A DNA stretch of 64,000 nt from [Actinomadura] parvosata subsp. kistnae (GTDB lineage: Bacteria > Actinomycetota > Actinomycetes > Streptosporangiales > Streptosporangiaceae). Made by a program: the position numbers and the translations under genes. The stretch is from NCBI RefSeq assembly GCF_900323885.1, contig NZ_OOHJ01000023.1, positions 62,001 to 126,000 on the forward strand, written 5' to 3'. Below the pieces are notes generated by a model. That model made no database searches, was not told the DNA's origin, and saw nothing but the letters and a program-made list of their open reading frames with translations. Shown here one piece after another: positions 50,555-58,836 of the stretch (position 1 is the stretch's first letter; every line of letters begins with the position of its first letter).

Positions 50555-51787
50555 TCACGACAGCACGACCGGCAGCGCGCGATGCCCGTTCGAGATGAAC
50601 GACTCCAGCGGCAGCAGGTCGTCGGGCCGCGCCGCCAGCGTCAGGCCGGGGAAGCGGCCGAAGAGCGCGGGCAGCGCGATCGTGGCCTCCAGCGTGGCCA
50701 GCGGGGCGCCGAGGCAGCGGTGCACGCCGTACCCGAAGGCCAGGTGCTCCTTGGAGGGGCGGGTGACGTCGAACGTGCCCGCGTCGCGGCCGTGCACCAG
50801 CGGGTCGCGTCCGGCGGCGCCGTAGCAGCCGAGGATCGGCTCGCCAGCGGGCAGCACGAGGCCGCCGCCGAGGTCGATGTCCTCGACGGTGAAGCGCAGC
50901 GGCAGGTTCGCGATCGGCCCCTGGTTGCGCAGCGTCTCCTCGACGACGTCCTCCCAGCTCACCCGCCCCGCCTGGACGAGCGCGAGCTGGCCGGGATGGG
51001 TGAGCAGCGCGAAGATCGCGTTGTCGATGAGGTTGACCGTGGTCTCGTGCCCCGCGCTCAGGAACAGGATCAGCGTGTCGACCAGCTCGTGCTCCTCCAG
51101 CGGCGCGTCGTGCTCGTCGCGGGCGGCGATCAGGGCCGACGACAGGTCGTCGCCCGGGTGCGCCCGCTTGTCGGCGACGAGCCCGCGCAGCACCTCTTGC
51201 AGGTGCGCCAGCACCTCGGCCGTCTCCGCGGCGGGCCGCCCGACCTGGAAGAAGGAGTCGGCGCAGCGGCGCACCTCCTCGCGGGTGGCCTCGTCGGCGA
51301 CGCCGAACAGCTCGCAGATCACCTGGATCGGCAGCGGGTACGCGTAGCGCTCGCGCAGGTCCGTCACCGTCGCCGGCGGCACGTCGGCCAGCTCGTCGAG
51401 CAGCTCCGCGGTGATCGCCTCGATGCGCGGCCGCAGCGCCGCGGTGCGGCGGACGGTGAACGCGCTGGAGACCAGGCCGCGCAGCCGCCGGTGGTCCGGC
51501 CCGTACGCGGTCAGCATGTTGCGGACCGCCACCCACGCGAACAGCGGCCACTCGGGGGAGATCTCGCCCTTGATCCAGGCCGGCCAGTGCAGGTAGGCGT
51601 CCTTGGACACCCGAGGGTCGGTCAGCAGCCGCCGCAGCAGCGCCTGGTCGCTCACCGCCCACGCCACGACGCCGCCGGGCAGCTCGACGCGGGTGGCCGG
51701 CCCGAGCGCGCGGATGCGCTCGGCCTCGCCGTGGATGTCGCGGCCCGCGGGGTCGATGACGAACGGCCGTGCTCCGGTGCCATCCAT
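50555..51787 (-). CDS. Cytochrome P450 (CYP107-like)
   Basis: 410 residues from ATG 51787, which follows GGGAG. All P450 hallmarks are standard: I-helix LSAGHETTVNLI, ExxR as EETLR, haem motif FGYGVHRCLGAPLA. Sequence style is that of actinomycete CYP107/CYP105 enzymes acting on polyketides, fatty acids or xenobiotics. No ferredoxin gene is adjacent. It contrasts with the other P450 in the window, which lacks the normal I-helix residues. Confidence 0.94.
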   Translation of the reverse strand: MDGTGARPFVIDPAGRDIHGEAERIRALGPATRVELPGGVVAWAVSDQALLRRLLTDPRVSKDAYLHWPAWIKGEISPEWPLFAWVAVRNMLTAYGPDHRRLRGLVSSAFTVRRTAALRPRIEAITAELLDELADVPPATVTDLRERYAYPLPIQVICELFGVADEATREEVRRCADSFFQVGRPAAETAEVLAHLQEVLRGLVADKRAHPGDDLSSALIAARDEHDAPLEEHELVDTLILFLSAGHETTVNLIDNAIFALLTHPGQLALVQAGRVSWEDVVEETLRNQGPIANLPLRFTVEDIDLGGGLVLPAGEPILGCYGAAGRDPLVHGRDAGTFDVTRPSKEHLAFGYGVHRCLGAPLATLEATIALPALFGRFPGLTLAARPDDLLPLESFISNGHRALPVVLS

Positions 51788-51853
51788 GGGCTCTCCCGGC
51801 TCGTGGGGGTTGCGTCCTCCGGCAGCGTTCCCCATCGGGCCGGGCCGCGCCCA

Positions 51854-52321
51854 CTATCCAGCCGGACCGATCTTTGTACGCGCGCCGTCCCGCGCGTCCG
51901 CGGGAACGAGCGCGAACCCGTTGACGATCTCCGGCTGGATGCGGATCACCTGCTCCATCTCGCCCGCCACCCAGGGGGTCAGCATGCCTCTGAGCAGCGC
52001 CGCCTCCTCGGGGTCGGTCACCAGGCGGGCCACGCCGGTGACGATGACGCTCCAGCCCAGGCGCTCGTGCCCGTCCAGCTCGTCGGCCTCGTACGCCACC
52101 ACCACCGCCTCCGCCGGCGCCACGTGGGAGCCGAGGATCGTGCCGGGGCTGGAGCGGATGACGATCCGGCCGTCCACGACGACGTGGTTCACCGGCCGGA
52201 TCGCGGGCAGCGCGTGCCGGGTGAAGACGACCCGGCCGAACGGCACCTCCGCCAGCAGCCGCAGCGCCTCCGTCTCGGGCAGTTCCCGGAGCCGCCGGTC
52301 GCCCGTCCCGTTCTGGTACAT
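51854..52321 (-). CDS. Pyridoxamine 5'-phosphate oxidase-family flavoprotein
   Basis: 155 residues with the split-barrel FMN/F420-binding fold: EALRLLAEVPFGRVVFTRHALPAIRPVNHVVVDGRIVIRSSPGT, then WSVIVTGVARLVTDPEEAALL and a closing RIQPEIVNGFALVP. The PAIRPVNHV stretch places it in the general stress/dormancy PPOX group. ATG 52321 is used; GTG codons just upstream (52330, 52324) are alternatives. A DosR-type box lies 40 bp upstream, as for similar proteins in the mycobacterial dormancy regulon. Confidence 0.9.
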   Translation of the reverse strand: MYQNGTGDRRLRELPETEALRLLAEVPFGRVVFTRHALPAIRPVNHVVVDGRIVIRSSPGTILGSHVAPAEAVVVAYEADELDGHERLGWSVIVTGVARLVTDPEEAALLRGMLTPWVAGEMEQVIRIQPEIVNGFALVPADARDGARTKIGPAG

Positions 52322-52360
52322 CACCGTCACAGCCTGCCGACCCGGCCCCCGTCCCCGACA

Positions 52361-52374
52361 GGGACCAAAGTCCC
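52361..52374. promoter_or_regulatory. DosR/DevR-type box between divergent genes
   Basis: GGGACCAAAGTCCC matches the core of the mycobacterial DosR consensus (GGGACTWWAGTCCC) at all but one position. It lies 40 bp from the PPOX gene start and 93 bp from the CopD-like gene start, so it may serve both. Confidence 0.65.
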
Positions 52375-52466
52375 TACTTTCCCCGAAGGAGTGCCCTGCG
52401 GGGGCGATCGGCGCGGCGGATAGCCTGATCGCGGCGCGGACCAGGTGAAAGGGGGCGGAAGCGGTC

Positions 52467-52904
52467 ATGACGTGGTGGGCGGTGGTGCGGTTCCTGCACG
52501 TGCTCGGGGCGGCGCTGTGGGTCGGCGGGCAGCTCACCGTGTCGCTGGTGGTGCTGCCGCTAGCCCGGCGGCTGCTCGACGGCGAGCGGCGCGGCCAGGT
52601 GCTGACCGCCGTGGGCCGCCGCTTCGGGCTGCTGACCGTCGCGGCGTTCCTGCCGCTCCAGCTCGCCACCGGCGTGGCTCTCGCCTGGCACAAGGGCGTC
52701 ACGTGGGGCATGCTCGCCGAGCCCGGCTACGGGCGGACGCTGGCGGCCAAGCTGCTGCTGTTCTGCGCCGTCATGGCCATGGCGGGGGCGCACGGGTGGG
52801 CCAGCGGCGCGGGCCGTCCCCGGCCGGCCAGGGTGCTGGCGATCGGGTCGCTGGTGGGCTCGCTCGGCGTGGTGCTGCTGGCCGCCGCGCTGCCCGCGAT
52901 GTAA
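52467..52904 (+). CDS. Four-helix membrane protein, CopD-like
   Basis: 145 residues with four hydrophobic segments (about 5-30, 50-72, 88-108, 122-143). The first helix carries RFLHVLGAALWVGGQL, a His-containing pattern seen in CopD/DUF2269-like integral membrane proteins that may bind haem or copper. ATG 52467 has GGAAGCGG upstream. It is divergent from the PPOX gene and followed by the Acg-type nitroreductase. The exact family is uncertain. Confidence 0.75.
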   Translation: MTWWAVVRFLHVLGAALWVGGQLTVSLVVLPLARRLLDGERRGQVLTAVGRRFGLLTVAAFLPLQLATGVALAWHKGVTWGMLAEPGYGRTLAAKLLLFCAVMAMAGAHGWASGAGRPRPARVLAIGSLVGSLGVVLLAAALPAM

Positions 52905-52980
52905 CGCGTACCGTGAAGGGCTGACCGTGTGGAGAGCGAGTGCCGCCCGCCTGCGCGCAGGCCGACGGACCTCCCGGCGG

Positions 52981-52994
52981 AGGACCTTCGGCCC
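52981..52994 (+). promoter_or_regulatory. Degenerate DosR-type box before the Acg-type gene
   Basis: AGGACCTTCGGCCC agrees with the DosR core at 11 of 14 positions when W positions are allowed. It lies 35 bp before the Acg-family start. Confidence 0.45.
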
Positions 52995-53029
52995 TGATCC
53001 GGCGCGCCCCCTCATGATGGGCTGGGCGC

Positions 53030-54001
53030 ATGACAGGTCCGACGGTGAAGGAGGCGCTGGAGGCCGCCCTGGAGGCGGCCCGCTGGGCGCCGTCCGTGCA
53101 CAACACCCAGCCCTGGACGTTCTCCGTGTCCGGGGAGGAGATCGCGCTGCGCGCCGACACCGACCGGCGGCTGCGGGTCGGCGACGCCTCCGGGCGCGAG
53201 CTGCTGATCAGCTGCGGCGCGGCCCTGTTCACCATGCGGACGTCGCTGCGCGGCCACGGCTACGAGCCCGTCGTCCGCGTCCTGCCGGACCCCGACCGCC
53301 CGTCGCTGCTCGCCACGATCACGCCGGGCACTCCCGCACCGCCCGACGAGGACGCCCGGCTGCTCGGGGAGCAGATCGAGCTGCGGCGCACCCACCGCGC
53401 CGGCTTCACCGACCTGCCCGTGCCCGACCGGCTCGTCGAACGGCTGATCATCGCCGCCGTGGACGAGGGCGCCCGGCTCACCCCGGTGCGGGCGCCCGGG
53501 GCGGTGGAGGTCCTGGCCGCGCTCACCCGGGCGGCGCAGGCCGTCCAGGCAGGAGACCGGCGCTTCAGCCTGGAGGTGATCCGCTGGGCGCGGCCACCCG
53601 GCAGCCGCCGCAGGGACGGCGTGCCCGCCGACGCCTACCCCAGGCGCGCCGCGCCCACCGACCCGCACTTCCCGCAGCGCGACTACTCCTGGCGGCACGA
53701 CTGGGGCGGTGCGGGCGGCACCGCCACCTACATCGGCGTGCCGGCGCTGCTCACCACGGCCCGCGACGGGCGCGAGGAGTGGATCGCGGCGGGGCAGGCG
53801 CTCCAGCACGTGCTGCTGCGGGCCGCCGCGCAGGGCGTCAGCGCCGCCTTCCACACGCAGGCGCTGGAGATGGACCTGCTGCGCGAGTTCCTGCGGCGGG
53901 AGCTGTGCTCGGGGGAGCACCCACAGATGATCATGCGGCTCGGCGTCACGTTCGAGGACAAGACCGCCGTCCGCCGCGCCCTGTCCGACCTGGTGGAGTG
54001 A
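53030..54001 (+). CDS. Acg-family nitroreductase-like FMN protein
   Basis: 323 residues. The double nitroreductase fold of the mycobacterial Acg group (Rv2032, Rv3131, Rv3127) is recognised from AARWAPSVHNTQPWTFSVSGEEIALRADTDRRL, SCGAALFTMRTSLRGHGYEP, LGEQIELRRTHRAGF and GVPALLTTARDGREEWIAAGQALQHVLLRAAAQGVSAAFH. Members are dormancy-induced and seem to store or sequester flavin without nitroreductase activity. Nearby DosR-like boxes fit that regulon. ATG 53030 starts MTGPTVKEALEAAL. It ends at a bidirectional terminator. Confidence 0.92.
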   Translation: MTGPTVKEALEAALEAARWAPSVHNTQPWTFSVSGEEIALRADTDRRLRVGDASGRELLISCGAALFTMRTSLRGHGYEPVVRVLPDPDRPSLLATITPGTPAPPDEDARLLGEQIELRRTHRAGFTDLPVPDRLVERLIIAAVDEGARLTPVRAPGAVEVLAALTRAAQAVQAGDRRFSLEVIRWARPPGSRRRDGVPADAYPRRAAPTDPHFPQRDYSWRHDWGGAGGTATYIGVPALLTTARDGREEWIAAGQALQHVLLRAAAQGVSAAFHTQALEMDLLREFLRRELCSGEHPQMIMRLGVTFEDKTAVRRALSDLVE

Positions 54002-54022
54002 GAACGCGCTCTCTCACGCGCG

Positions 54023-54051
54023 GCGGGCCCTTCCCCGCGGGAAAGGCCCGC
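54023..54051. terminator. Bidirectional hairpin terminator
   Basis: 13-bp stem with one mismatch (54023-54035 with 54039-54051) and a 3-base loop, between the convergent Acg and GH16 genes. Confidence 0.8.
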
Positions 54052-54063
54052 AGGCGTCTCAGG

Positions 54064-55305
54064 TCAGGAGCGGGCCCACCGCTGGTTGGCTCCGCCCGTG
54101 CAGTCCCAGATCTGCAGCCGGGTGCCGTTGGCCGAGCTGACTCCCGTCGCGTCCAGGCACCTGCCGGACTGCGGGTTGACGATCTGCCCCGTGCCCGAGT
54201 CGAACGTCCAGCGCTGCGCGCCCGTGCCGTTGCAGTCGTAGAGCTGCACCTGCGTGCCGTTCGCCGTGCCGGCGCCGGTCACGTCCATGCACTTGCCGAG
54301 CGCCCGCACGGACCCGTCGGCGTTCCAGGTCCAGGTCTGGGCGGCGGTGCCGTTGCAGTCCCAGAGCTGGACGGCGGTGCCGTTGGCGGTGTTCGCGCCG
54401 GCGACGTCCACGCACTTGCCGCCGTAGCCGGTGATCCGGCCGCCGGTGCCGCCGGTCGGCGGGGCGTAGACGCGGACGTAGTCGACGGTCAGGGTCTGCG
54501 GGAACGTCGTGCTGCTGTCGGGGTAGCCGGGCCAGTTGCCGCCCACCGCCACATTCATGATCATGAAGAACGGGTGGTCGAAGACCCACCGGTTGCCGCC
54601 CAGGTCGGACGGGGTGCGGCGCTGGTACTCGACGCCGTCCACGTACCAGACGATCAGGTTGGGCGACCAGTCGACGGCGAAGGTGTGGAAGGCGTCGGCG
54701 AACGGGCTGCCGATCGTGTAGCCGGCGCCGATGCCGCCGCCCCCGGAGTAGCCGGGGCCGTGGATGGTGCCGTGCACGGTGTTGGGCTCGCGGCCGATGT
54801 TCTCCATGATGTCGATCTCGCCGCTGTTGGGCCAGCCGACCGAGCCGATGTCGTTGCCGAGCATCCAGAACGCCGGCCAGATGCCCTGACCGCGCGGCAG
54901 CTTCATGCGGGCCTCGAAGCGGCCGTAGGTGCGGGTGAAGGTGGCGGAGGTGAGCAGGCGGGCCGAGGTGTACTGGCAGGTGCCGTAGTGGCACTGGTAG
55001 CCGGCCGGGTTCTCGCGGCGGGCGGTGATCACCAGGTTGCCCGCGCCGTCCAGGGCGGCGTTGCGGGTGCTGTCGGTGTAGTACTGCTGCTCGTTGTTGC
55101 CCCAGCCGCTGCCGCCGATGTCGAAGCGCCACTTCGACGCGTCGACGGCGCTGCCGGCCGCGCCGTCGAACTCGTCGGACCAGACGAGCGGGCCGGGGGC
55201 GGGGGCCGCGGCGGCGCTGCCGGCCATGGGGGCGAGCAGCGCGAGGATCGTGGTGAGAGCGGCACCGAGGGCGAATAAGGCTCTGGAACGGGGGGTGCGT
55301 GCCAT
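54064..55305 (-). CDS. Secreted GH16 endo-beta-glucanase with ricin-type lectin domain
   Basis: 413 residues from ATG 55305. Signal peptide (residues about 1-34), then a GH16 beta-jelly-roll at residues 37-280 with the catalytic SGEIDIMENIG (E-I-D-x-x-E) and the WPAFWMLG, NTVHGTIHGPGY, FHTFAVDWSPNLIVWYVDG segments of laminarinase/beta-1,3-glucanases. A ricin B-type lectin (about 290-413) follows, with three repeats of the C-x-D-V-x-G ... N-G-T-x-V-Q-L-W-D-C ... Q-x-W type. It likely degrades fungal or algal beta-1,3-glucan. A LacI-type palindrome upstream suggests sugar-controlled expression. Confidence 0.95.
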   Translation of the reverse strand: MARTPRSRALFALGAALTTILALLAPMAGSAAAAPAPGPLVWSDEFDGAAGSAVDASKWRFDIGGSGWGNNEQQYYTDSTRNAALDGAGNLVITARRENPAGYQCHYGTCQYTSARLLTSATFTRTYGRFEARMKLPRGQGIWPAFWMLGNDIGSVGWPNSGEIDIMENIGREPNTVHGTIHGPGYSGGGGIGAGYTIGSPFADAFHTFAVDWSPNLIVWYVDGVEYQRRTPSDLGGNRWVFDHPFFMIMNVAVGGNWPGYPDSSTTFPQTLTVDYVRVYAPPTGGTGGRITGYGGKCVDVAGANTANGTAVQLWDCNGTAAQTWTWNADGSVRALGKCMDVTGAGTANGTQVQLYDCNGTGAQRWTFDSGTGQIVNPQSGRCLDATGVSSANGTRLQIWDCTGGANQRWARS

Positions 55306-55376
55306 GGGGGTTACCTCATCGGGTCCACGGACGGTGAGTTTACGGAAACCTTCCGGCAACGTGAGCGGTCCTGTCA

Positions 55377-55390
55377 AGAGAGCGCTCTCT
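55377..55390. promoter_or_regulatory. LacI-family operator upstream of the GH16 gene
   Basis: AGAGAGCGCTCTCT, a perfect 14-bp palindrome of the GAGCGCTC type used by CebR-like repressors. It directly abuts a minus-strand TTGACA (55377-55372). It is 72 bp before the GH16 start and shares the operator-at-TTGACA layout with the GH92 gene. Confidence 0.7.
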
Positions 55391-55565
55391 CGGATGTGGA
55401 CGGCCCGACCGCTCGCGCCCGCGCCTCCGGCGTCCTGCCTGCCCTAGGCTTGTCCTTCCGTCACACCTCGCCGCCAGGCCGCGCCCGGCACGGCCGAGGA
55501 CCCGCGCCGGCCTGTGGGGCTGGGCCGTCGCGGGCCGGTGCGCAGTCCCCGTGTGGTGAAAGCAG

Positions 55566-56225
55566 ATGAACATCAGGACCAGACGACGAGACGAGCAGGT
55601 CAGCGCGACGAGGGAGGCGCTCCTGGCCGCCGCCGAGCGGCTGTTCGCCGAGCGCGGCGTGCACGCCGTCGGCAACCGCCAGATCAGCGAGGCCGCCGGG
55701 CAGGGCAACAACGCCGCCGTCACCTACCACTTCGGCACCAAGGCCGACCTGATCCGGGCCATCTCCCGCAGGCACGCCGAGCGGATCGAGGCCATCCGCG
55801 AGCGCATGATGGCCGGCATCGCCGGCTCCACCGACCTGCGCGACTGGGTGGCATGCCTGGTCCGCCCGTTCACCGAGCACCTGGAGACCCTGGAGGCCGC
55901 GGGCGGCCCCACCTGGTACGCCCGCTTCACCGCCCAGGTCATGGCCGATCCCGCGTTCAGCGCGATCATGGTCGATGAGGCGGTCAGCGCCGCCCCGGCG
56001 CTGCGGACGTACCGCGAGGGGCTGACCCGCTGCCTGCCCGGCCTGCCCGATGAGCTCCACAGCGAGCGCTTCGCCATGGCCCGCCACCTGATCGTCCAGA
56101 TGTGCGTCGAACGGGAACGCGCCCTCGCCGAAGGCGCCCCCACCTTCCGCCCCACCTGGGCGTCCACCGCCGACGGCCTGATCGAGGCGATCCTCGCCCT
56201 GTGGCAGGCCCCCGCCGGCCCGTAG
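55566..56225 (+). CDS. TetR-family transcriptional regulator
   Basis: 219 residues from ATG 55566. N-terminal HTH: TREALLAAAERLFAERGVHAVGNRQISEAAGQGNNAAVTYHFGTKADLIRAI. This form with NNAAVTYHFG is typical of TetR_C_34-like regulators. The C-terminal domain (ADGLIEAILALWQ) is helical. It is divergent from GH16 with 260 bp between, and convergent to the S26-like gene with only three bases between stops. Ligand and target are unknown; the MFS transporter nearby is a possible target. Confidence 0.9.
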   Translation: MNIRTRRRDEQVSATREALLAAAERLFAERGVHAVGNRQISEAAGQGNNAAVTYHFGTKADLIRAISRRHAERIEAIRERMMAGIAGSTDLRDWVACLVRPFTEHLETLEAAGGPTWYARFTAQVMADPAFSAIMVDEAVSAAPALRTYREGLTRCLPGLPDELHSERFAMARHLIVQMCVERERALAEGAPTFRPTWASTADGLIEAILALWQAPAGP

Positions 56226-56228
56226 GCG

Positions 56229-56753
56229 TCAGCGGGCCGGGAGGTCCACCACGCCCCACACGTCCGCGACCCGGATGGTGCCGCCGCCGGGAGCGTCCTG
56301 GTAGGCGCGGGAGTCGAGGGCGACGTGGCGGTTGTCGTTCATGATCCAGAGCCGCCCGTCCGGCACCTTGACGTCGAACGCCGGCGCGGAGGCGGGAGGC
56401 GCCGCCACGTACGGCTCGTCCAGCGGCTTGCCGTCCAGCTCCAGGCGTCCCTTGGCGTCACAGCACCTGACGGTGCCGCCCGGCAGGCCGATGACCCGCC
56501 CCACGCGCCCCTGGCCCGCCGTGGTGCCGGGCCACCCCTCCGGCGTGCGGTAGAGGACGATGTCGCCGGCGTGGGGGACGTAGGCGGAGGTCCGCCGGTA
56601 GGACAGGGTCGTCCCCATCTTGATGGTCGGCTCCATGGACTCGCTGGGCATGGTGACGGTCCCGCCGCCGAGAGCCAGGTCGGCGAGCCCGCAGCCGGAG
56701 GCCGCGACCAGGAGCAGGGCGAGCGGGAGCGTGCGTAACCGTCTACGGATCAT
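56229..56753 (-). CDS. S26 signal-peptidase-like lipoprotein lacking the catalytic lysine
   Basis: 174 residues. The type I signal peptidase fold is shown by the serine box MPSESMEPTIKMGTTLSYRR, GDIVLYRTPEG, RVIGLPGGTVRC, LDEPYV and IMNDNRHVALDSRAYQ. The catalytic Ser is present, but the general-base Lys (normally V-K-R-V-I-G) is Gly in RVGRVIG. The N-terminus ends in LLLVAASGCG, a lipobox, so the protein should be a lipoprotein, not a membrane-spanning protease. It overlaps the MFS gene by 11 bases and is translated after it. Confidence 0.85.
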   Translation of the reverse strand: MIRRRLRTLPLALLLVAASGCGLADLALGGGTVTMPSESMEPTIKMGTTLSYRRTSAYVPHAGDIVLYRTPEGWPGTTAGQGRVGRVIGLPGGTVRCCDAKGRLELDGKPLDEPYVAAPPASAPAFDVKVPDGRLWIMNDNRHVALDSRAYQDAPGGGTIRVADVWGVVDLPAR

Positions 56754-57966
56754 CAGGGCATTGTGCCGCAGAAGGCCGGCGGGCCTCGCGGACGAACGAC
56801 AGCGCCACCGCGCCCATCACCGGCCCGGCGGCCAGGGTGGCGAACGCGGCCGGGAACGAGCCGGTGACCTGGTAGACCGCTCCCACCACGACCGGCACCG
56901 TGACGCTGCCGAGCTGCGCCACCGCGTTCGTCGCGCCCGCCGCCGAGCCCGCCAGCGCCGTCCCCGACAGCCCGGGCACCATGGCGATCAGCAGCGGCGA
57001 GTACAGGTACGCCCCCAGGCCCGCGAACCCGGCCATCACCAGGAACGCCGTCTCGGTGCTCAGGCCGCCGAACAGCAGCAGGCAGCCCGCGAACGCCACC
57101 AGCACCGCGATCGCCGGCCGTTTGCGCCCCCGCCCGGCCAGGTCGGTGGCCAGGCCGATGACCGGCTTGCCGGCCGCGCCCGCCGCCGCGAACACGACGA
57201 CGACCGTCCCCGCCGCCACCGGGTCGATGCCGTGCCCCGTCACCATGAGCGTGTTGGACCAGGTCACGAAGCCGTACGTGCCCCACAGCCCGCCGAGGCC
57301 GGCCAGGCCGATCAGCAGCAGGTCGCGGTCGCGGGCCAGGCGGCGCAGCGGCGGGCGCGCGGCCGGCGGGCCGTGCCGCTCGCGCAGCAGCGCCAGGCAC
57401 ACCAGGGCGAGCGCCATCGACACGAGCCCGAACAGCTGGTACGAGGCCCGCCAGTCGTACCACTGGATCAGCCGGGGCACGAGCGCGTTGGCGATCATGG
57501 TGCCGAGCGAGGAGGCCATGCTGAACACGCCCATCGCCAGCCCGCGCTCCCGCTCCCCGAACCAGGACGCGATGAGCCTGACCCCCGCCGCGAAGTCGGC
57601 CCCCGCGCACAGCCCGATCAGCGCCTGCACCGCGATCCCGGCCCCGGCGGTCGGCACGGACCCGAACGCGATCATGAAGCCGCCGGCGGTGAACAGCGAC
57701 CCCGACAGCACGACCCGGCTGCCGATCCGGTCGCCGAGCAGGCCGCCGCCGATGTTGGACAGCACGTAGCCGACGTAGTACGCCGTCGCGAACGCCCCCA
57801 GCCCCGCCAGCGACACCCCGAGGTCCTCGCCCGCCCGCAGGGACGCCGGCCCCCACGTGGAGCGGTCGACCGAGGTCATGGTCAGCGAGGCCCAGCAGAG
57901 CAGCAGCACGACCCAGCGGCGGCGGGACCGGCGCCCGACGGATGGTGACTCTGCGTGTTCGGTCAC
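56743..57966 (-). CDS. MFS transporter
   Basis: 407 residues from GTG 57966, with 12 predicted membrane helices. The loop 2-3 motif GLLGDRIGSRVVLSGS and the second-half motif GLATDLAGRGRKRPA are typical of the major facilitator superfamily. The opening SVDRSTWGPA and the ASWFGERERGLAMGVFSMASSLG stretch resemble anion:cation symporters and organic-acid transporters (UhpT/ExuT-like). The substrate is unknown. The S26-like lipoprotein gene is coupled downstream. Confidence 0.92.
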   Translation of the reverse strand: MTEHAESPSVGRRSRRRWVVLLLCWASLTMTSVDRSTWGPASLRAGEDLGVSLAGLGAFATAYYVGYVLSNIGGGLLGDRIGSRVVLSGSLFTAGGFMIAFGSVPTAGAGIAVQALIGLCAGADFAAGVRLIASWFGERERGLAMGVFSMASSLGTMIANALVPRLIQWYDWRASYQLFGLVSMALALVCLALLRERHGPPAARPPLRRLARDRDLLLIGLAGLGGLWGTYGFVTWSNTLMVTGHGIDPVAAGTVVVVFAAAGAAGKPVIGLATDLAGRGRKRPAIAVLVAFAGCLLLFGGLSTETAFLVMAGFAGLGAYLYSPLLIAMVPGLSGTALAGSAAGATNAVAQLGSVTVPVVVGAVYQVTGSFPAAFATLAAGPVMGAVALSFVREARRPSAAQCPDDP

Positions 57967-58320
57967 ATCCGGTCACGTTACCGGCCGCCCGGGCCGCCGG
58001 CCGCATGGTCGCAGATCCGCCTCGCCGCGTGACCGTGCCGCGCCTTTCCGTGAATTACCGCTCGAAACGACGATAATGACATACCCGAAAATTGGCGCAG
58101 GGTGACCGGGTGCCAATGAAACGGGAGAGCGCGCAAAGCCGCACGGTTGAAGGCTGAATCTTCCGGTGCGGCGATTTATTTAGGTAGAATGACCAAGGCG
58201 AACTCATGCTGGTCCGCCAGTCCGTGCACAGAAAATTTACGGTAAATCCCGATCCGGCTTGACGGCATCGCGCAGCGCGCTACAGTACCGCACAACCTGG
58301 GGCTGAATGGGAGTGCCAGC
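57967..58320. other. 354-bp intergenic region, locally AT-rich, upstream of lsr2
   Basis: No gene is seen. About 58050-58250 is clearly less GC-rich than the surroundings, with runs such as CGATTTATTTAG and GAAAATTTACGG and an inverted repeat TTTAC-G-GTAAA at 58236-58246. Such AT-rich DNA is the preferred target of Lsr2 itself, so autoregulation is plausible. Confidence 0.55.
58259..58286 (+). promoter_or_regulatory. Promoter of lsr2
   Basis: TTGACG (58259-58264), 16-bp spacer, TACAGT (58281-58286), followed by a GGGAG Shine-Dalgarno ahead of ATG 58321. Confidence 0.65.
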
Positions 58321-58674
58321 ATGGCCAAGAGGTTGATTGAAACGATCACGGACGACTTCGACGGCTCCCCCATGGAGGACGAGAATCCCGTCTCCTTCAG
58401 CATCAAGGGCGACCGGTTCGTCATGGACCTGAAGCCCGAGAACGAAGACAGGCTGCGTGCGGCTCTGGCGCCCTTCATCGCGAAGGCGCGGCGCGAGGAG
58501 ACGGCGGCCACGTCGCGACCCCGCGGCCGGCGCGGCTCCAGCGGCACGACACGAGCCATGAGCAAGGAGAAGAGCCAGGAGATCCGGCAGTGGGCGAAGG
58601 CACACGGTCTGCCGGTCAGTGAGCGCGGCCGCATCGCCTCTTCTGTGATCCAGAAGTACGAGGCCGCGCACTAG
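58321..58674 (+). CDS. lsr2: Lsr2 family nucleoid-associated protein
   Basis: 117 residues. The N-terminal dimerisation domain (residues 1-60, SFSIKGDRFVMDLKPENEDRLRAALAPFIAKARR) and C-terminal DNA-binding domain (about 75-117, SQEIRQWAKAHGLPVSERGRIASSVIQKYEAAH, with the R-G-R minor-groove motif) are both standard. Lsr2 is the actinobacterial H-NS analogue that silences AT-rich, often horizontally acquired DNA and many specialised-metabolite clusters. Most of this family are duplicated in actinomycetes. The gene stands alone with its own promoter and a strong terminator. Confidence 0.96.
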   Translation: MAKRLIETITDDFDGSPMEDENPVSFSIKGDRFVMDLKPENEDRLRAALAPFIAKARREETAATSRPRGRRGSSGTTRAMSKEKSQEIRQWAKAHGLPVSERGRIASSVIQKYEAAH

Positions 58675-58685
58675 ATTGGCCCGCG

Positions 58686-58712
58686 AAAGGCCCCCTTCAA
58701 TAGGGGGCCTTT
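58686..58712 (+). terminator. Strong terminator after lsr2
   Basis: Perfect 11-bp stem AAAGGCCCCCT / AGGGGGCCTTT with loop TCAAT, followed by TCCTCTT. It is the most canonical rho-independent terminator in the window. Confidence 0.9.
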
Positions 58713-58836
58713 CCTCTTGCCCCGGACCCCGGTTCACCGCCGCTCACGGCGGATTTGGAGGCCGCGCATACGGCCGGGATAAAGCGCTGGAGTCGCCCCG
58801 GCAAGTCATTTCAAAGGGGGCCTTCACCCGTTCCTC

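Noticed and set aside
58720..58800. tRNA-like stretch containing GGTTCACC downstream of lsr2
   Set aside because: I could not form acceptor and anticodon arms around it; the TpsiC-like match is short and probably chance.
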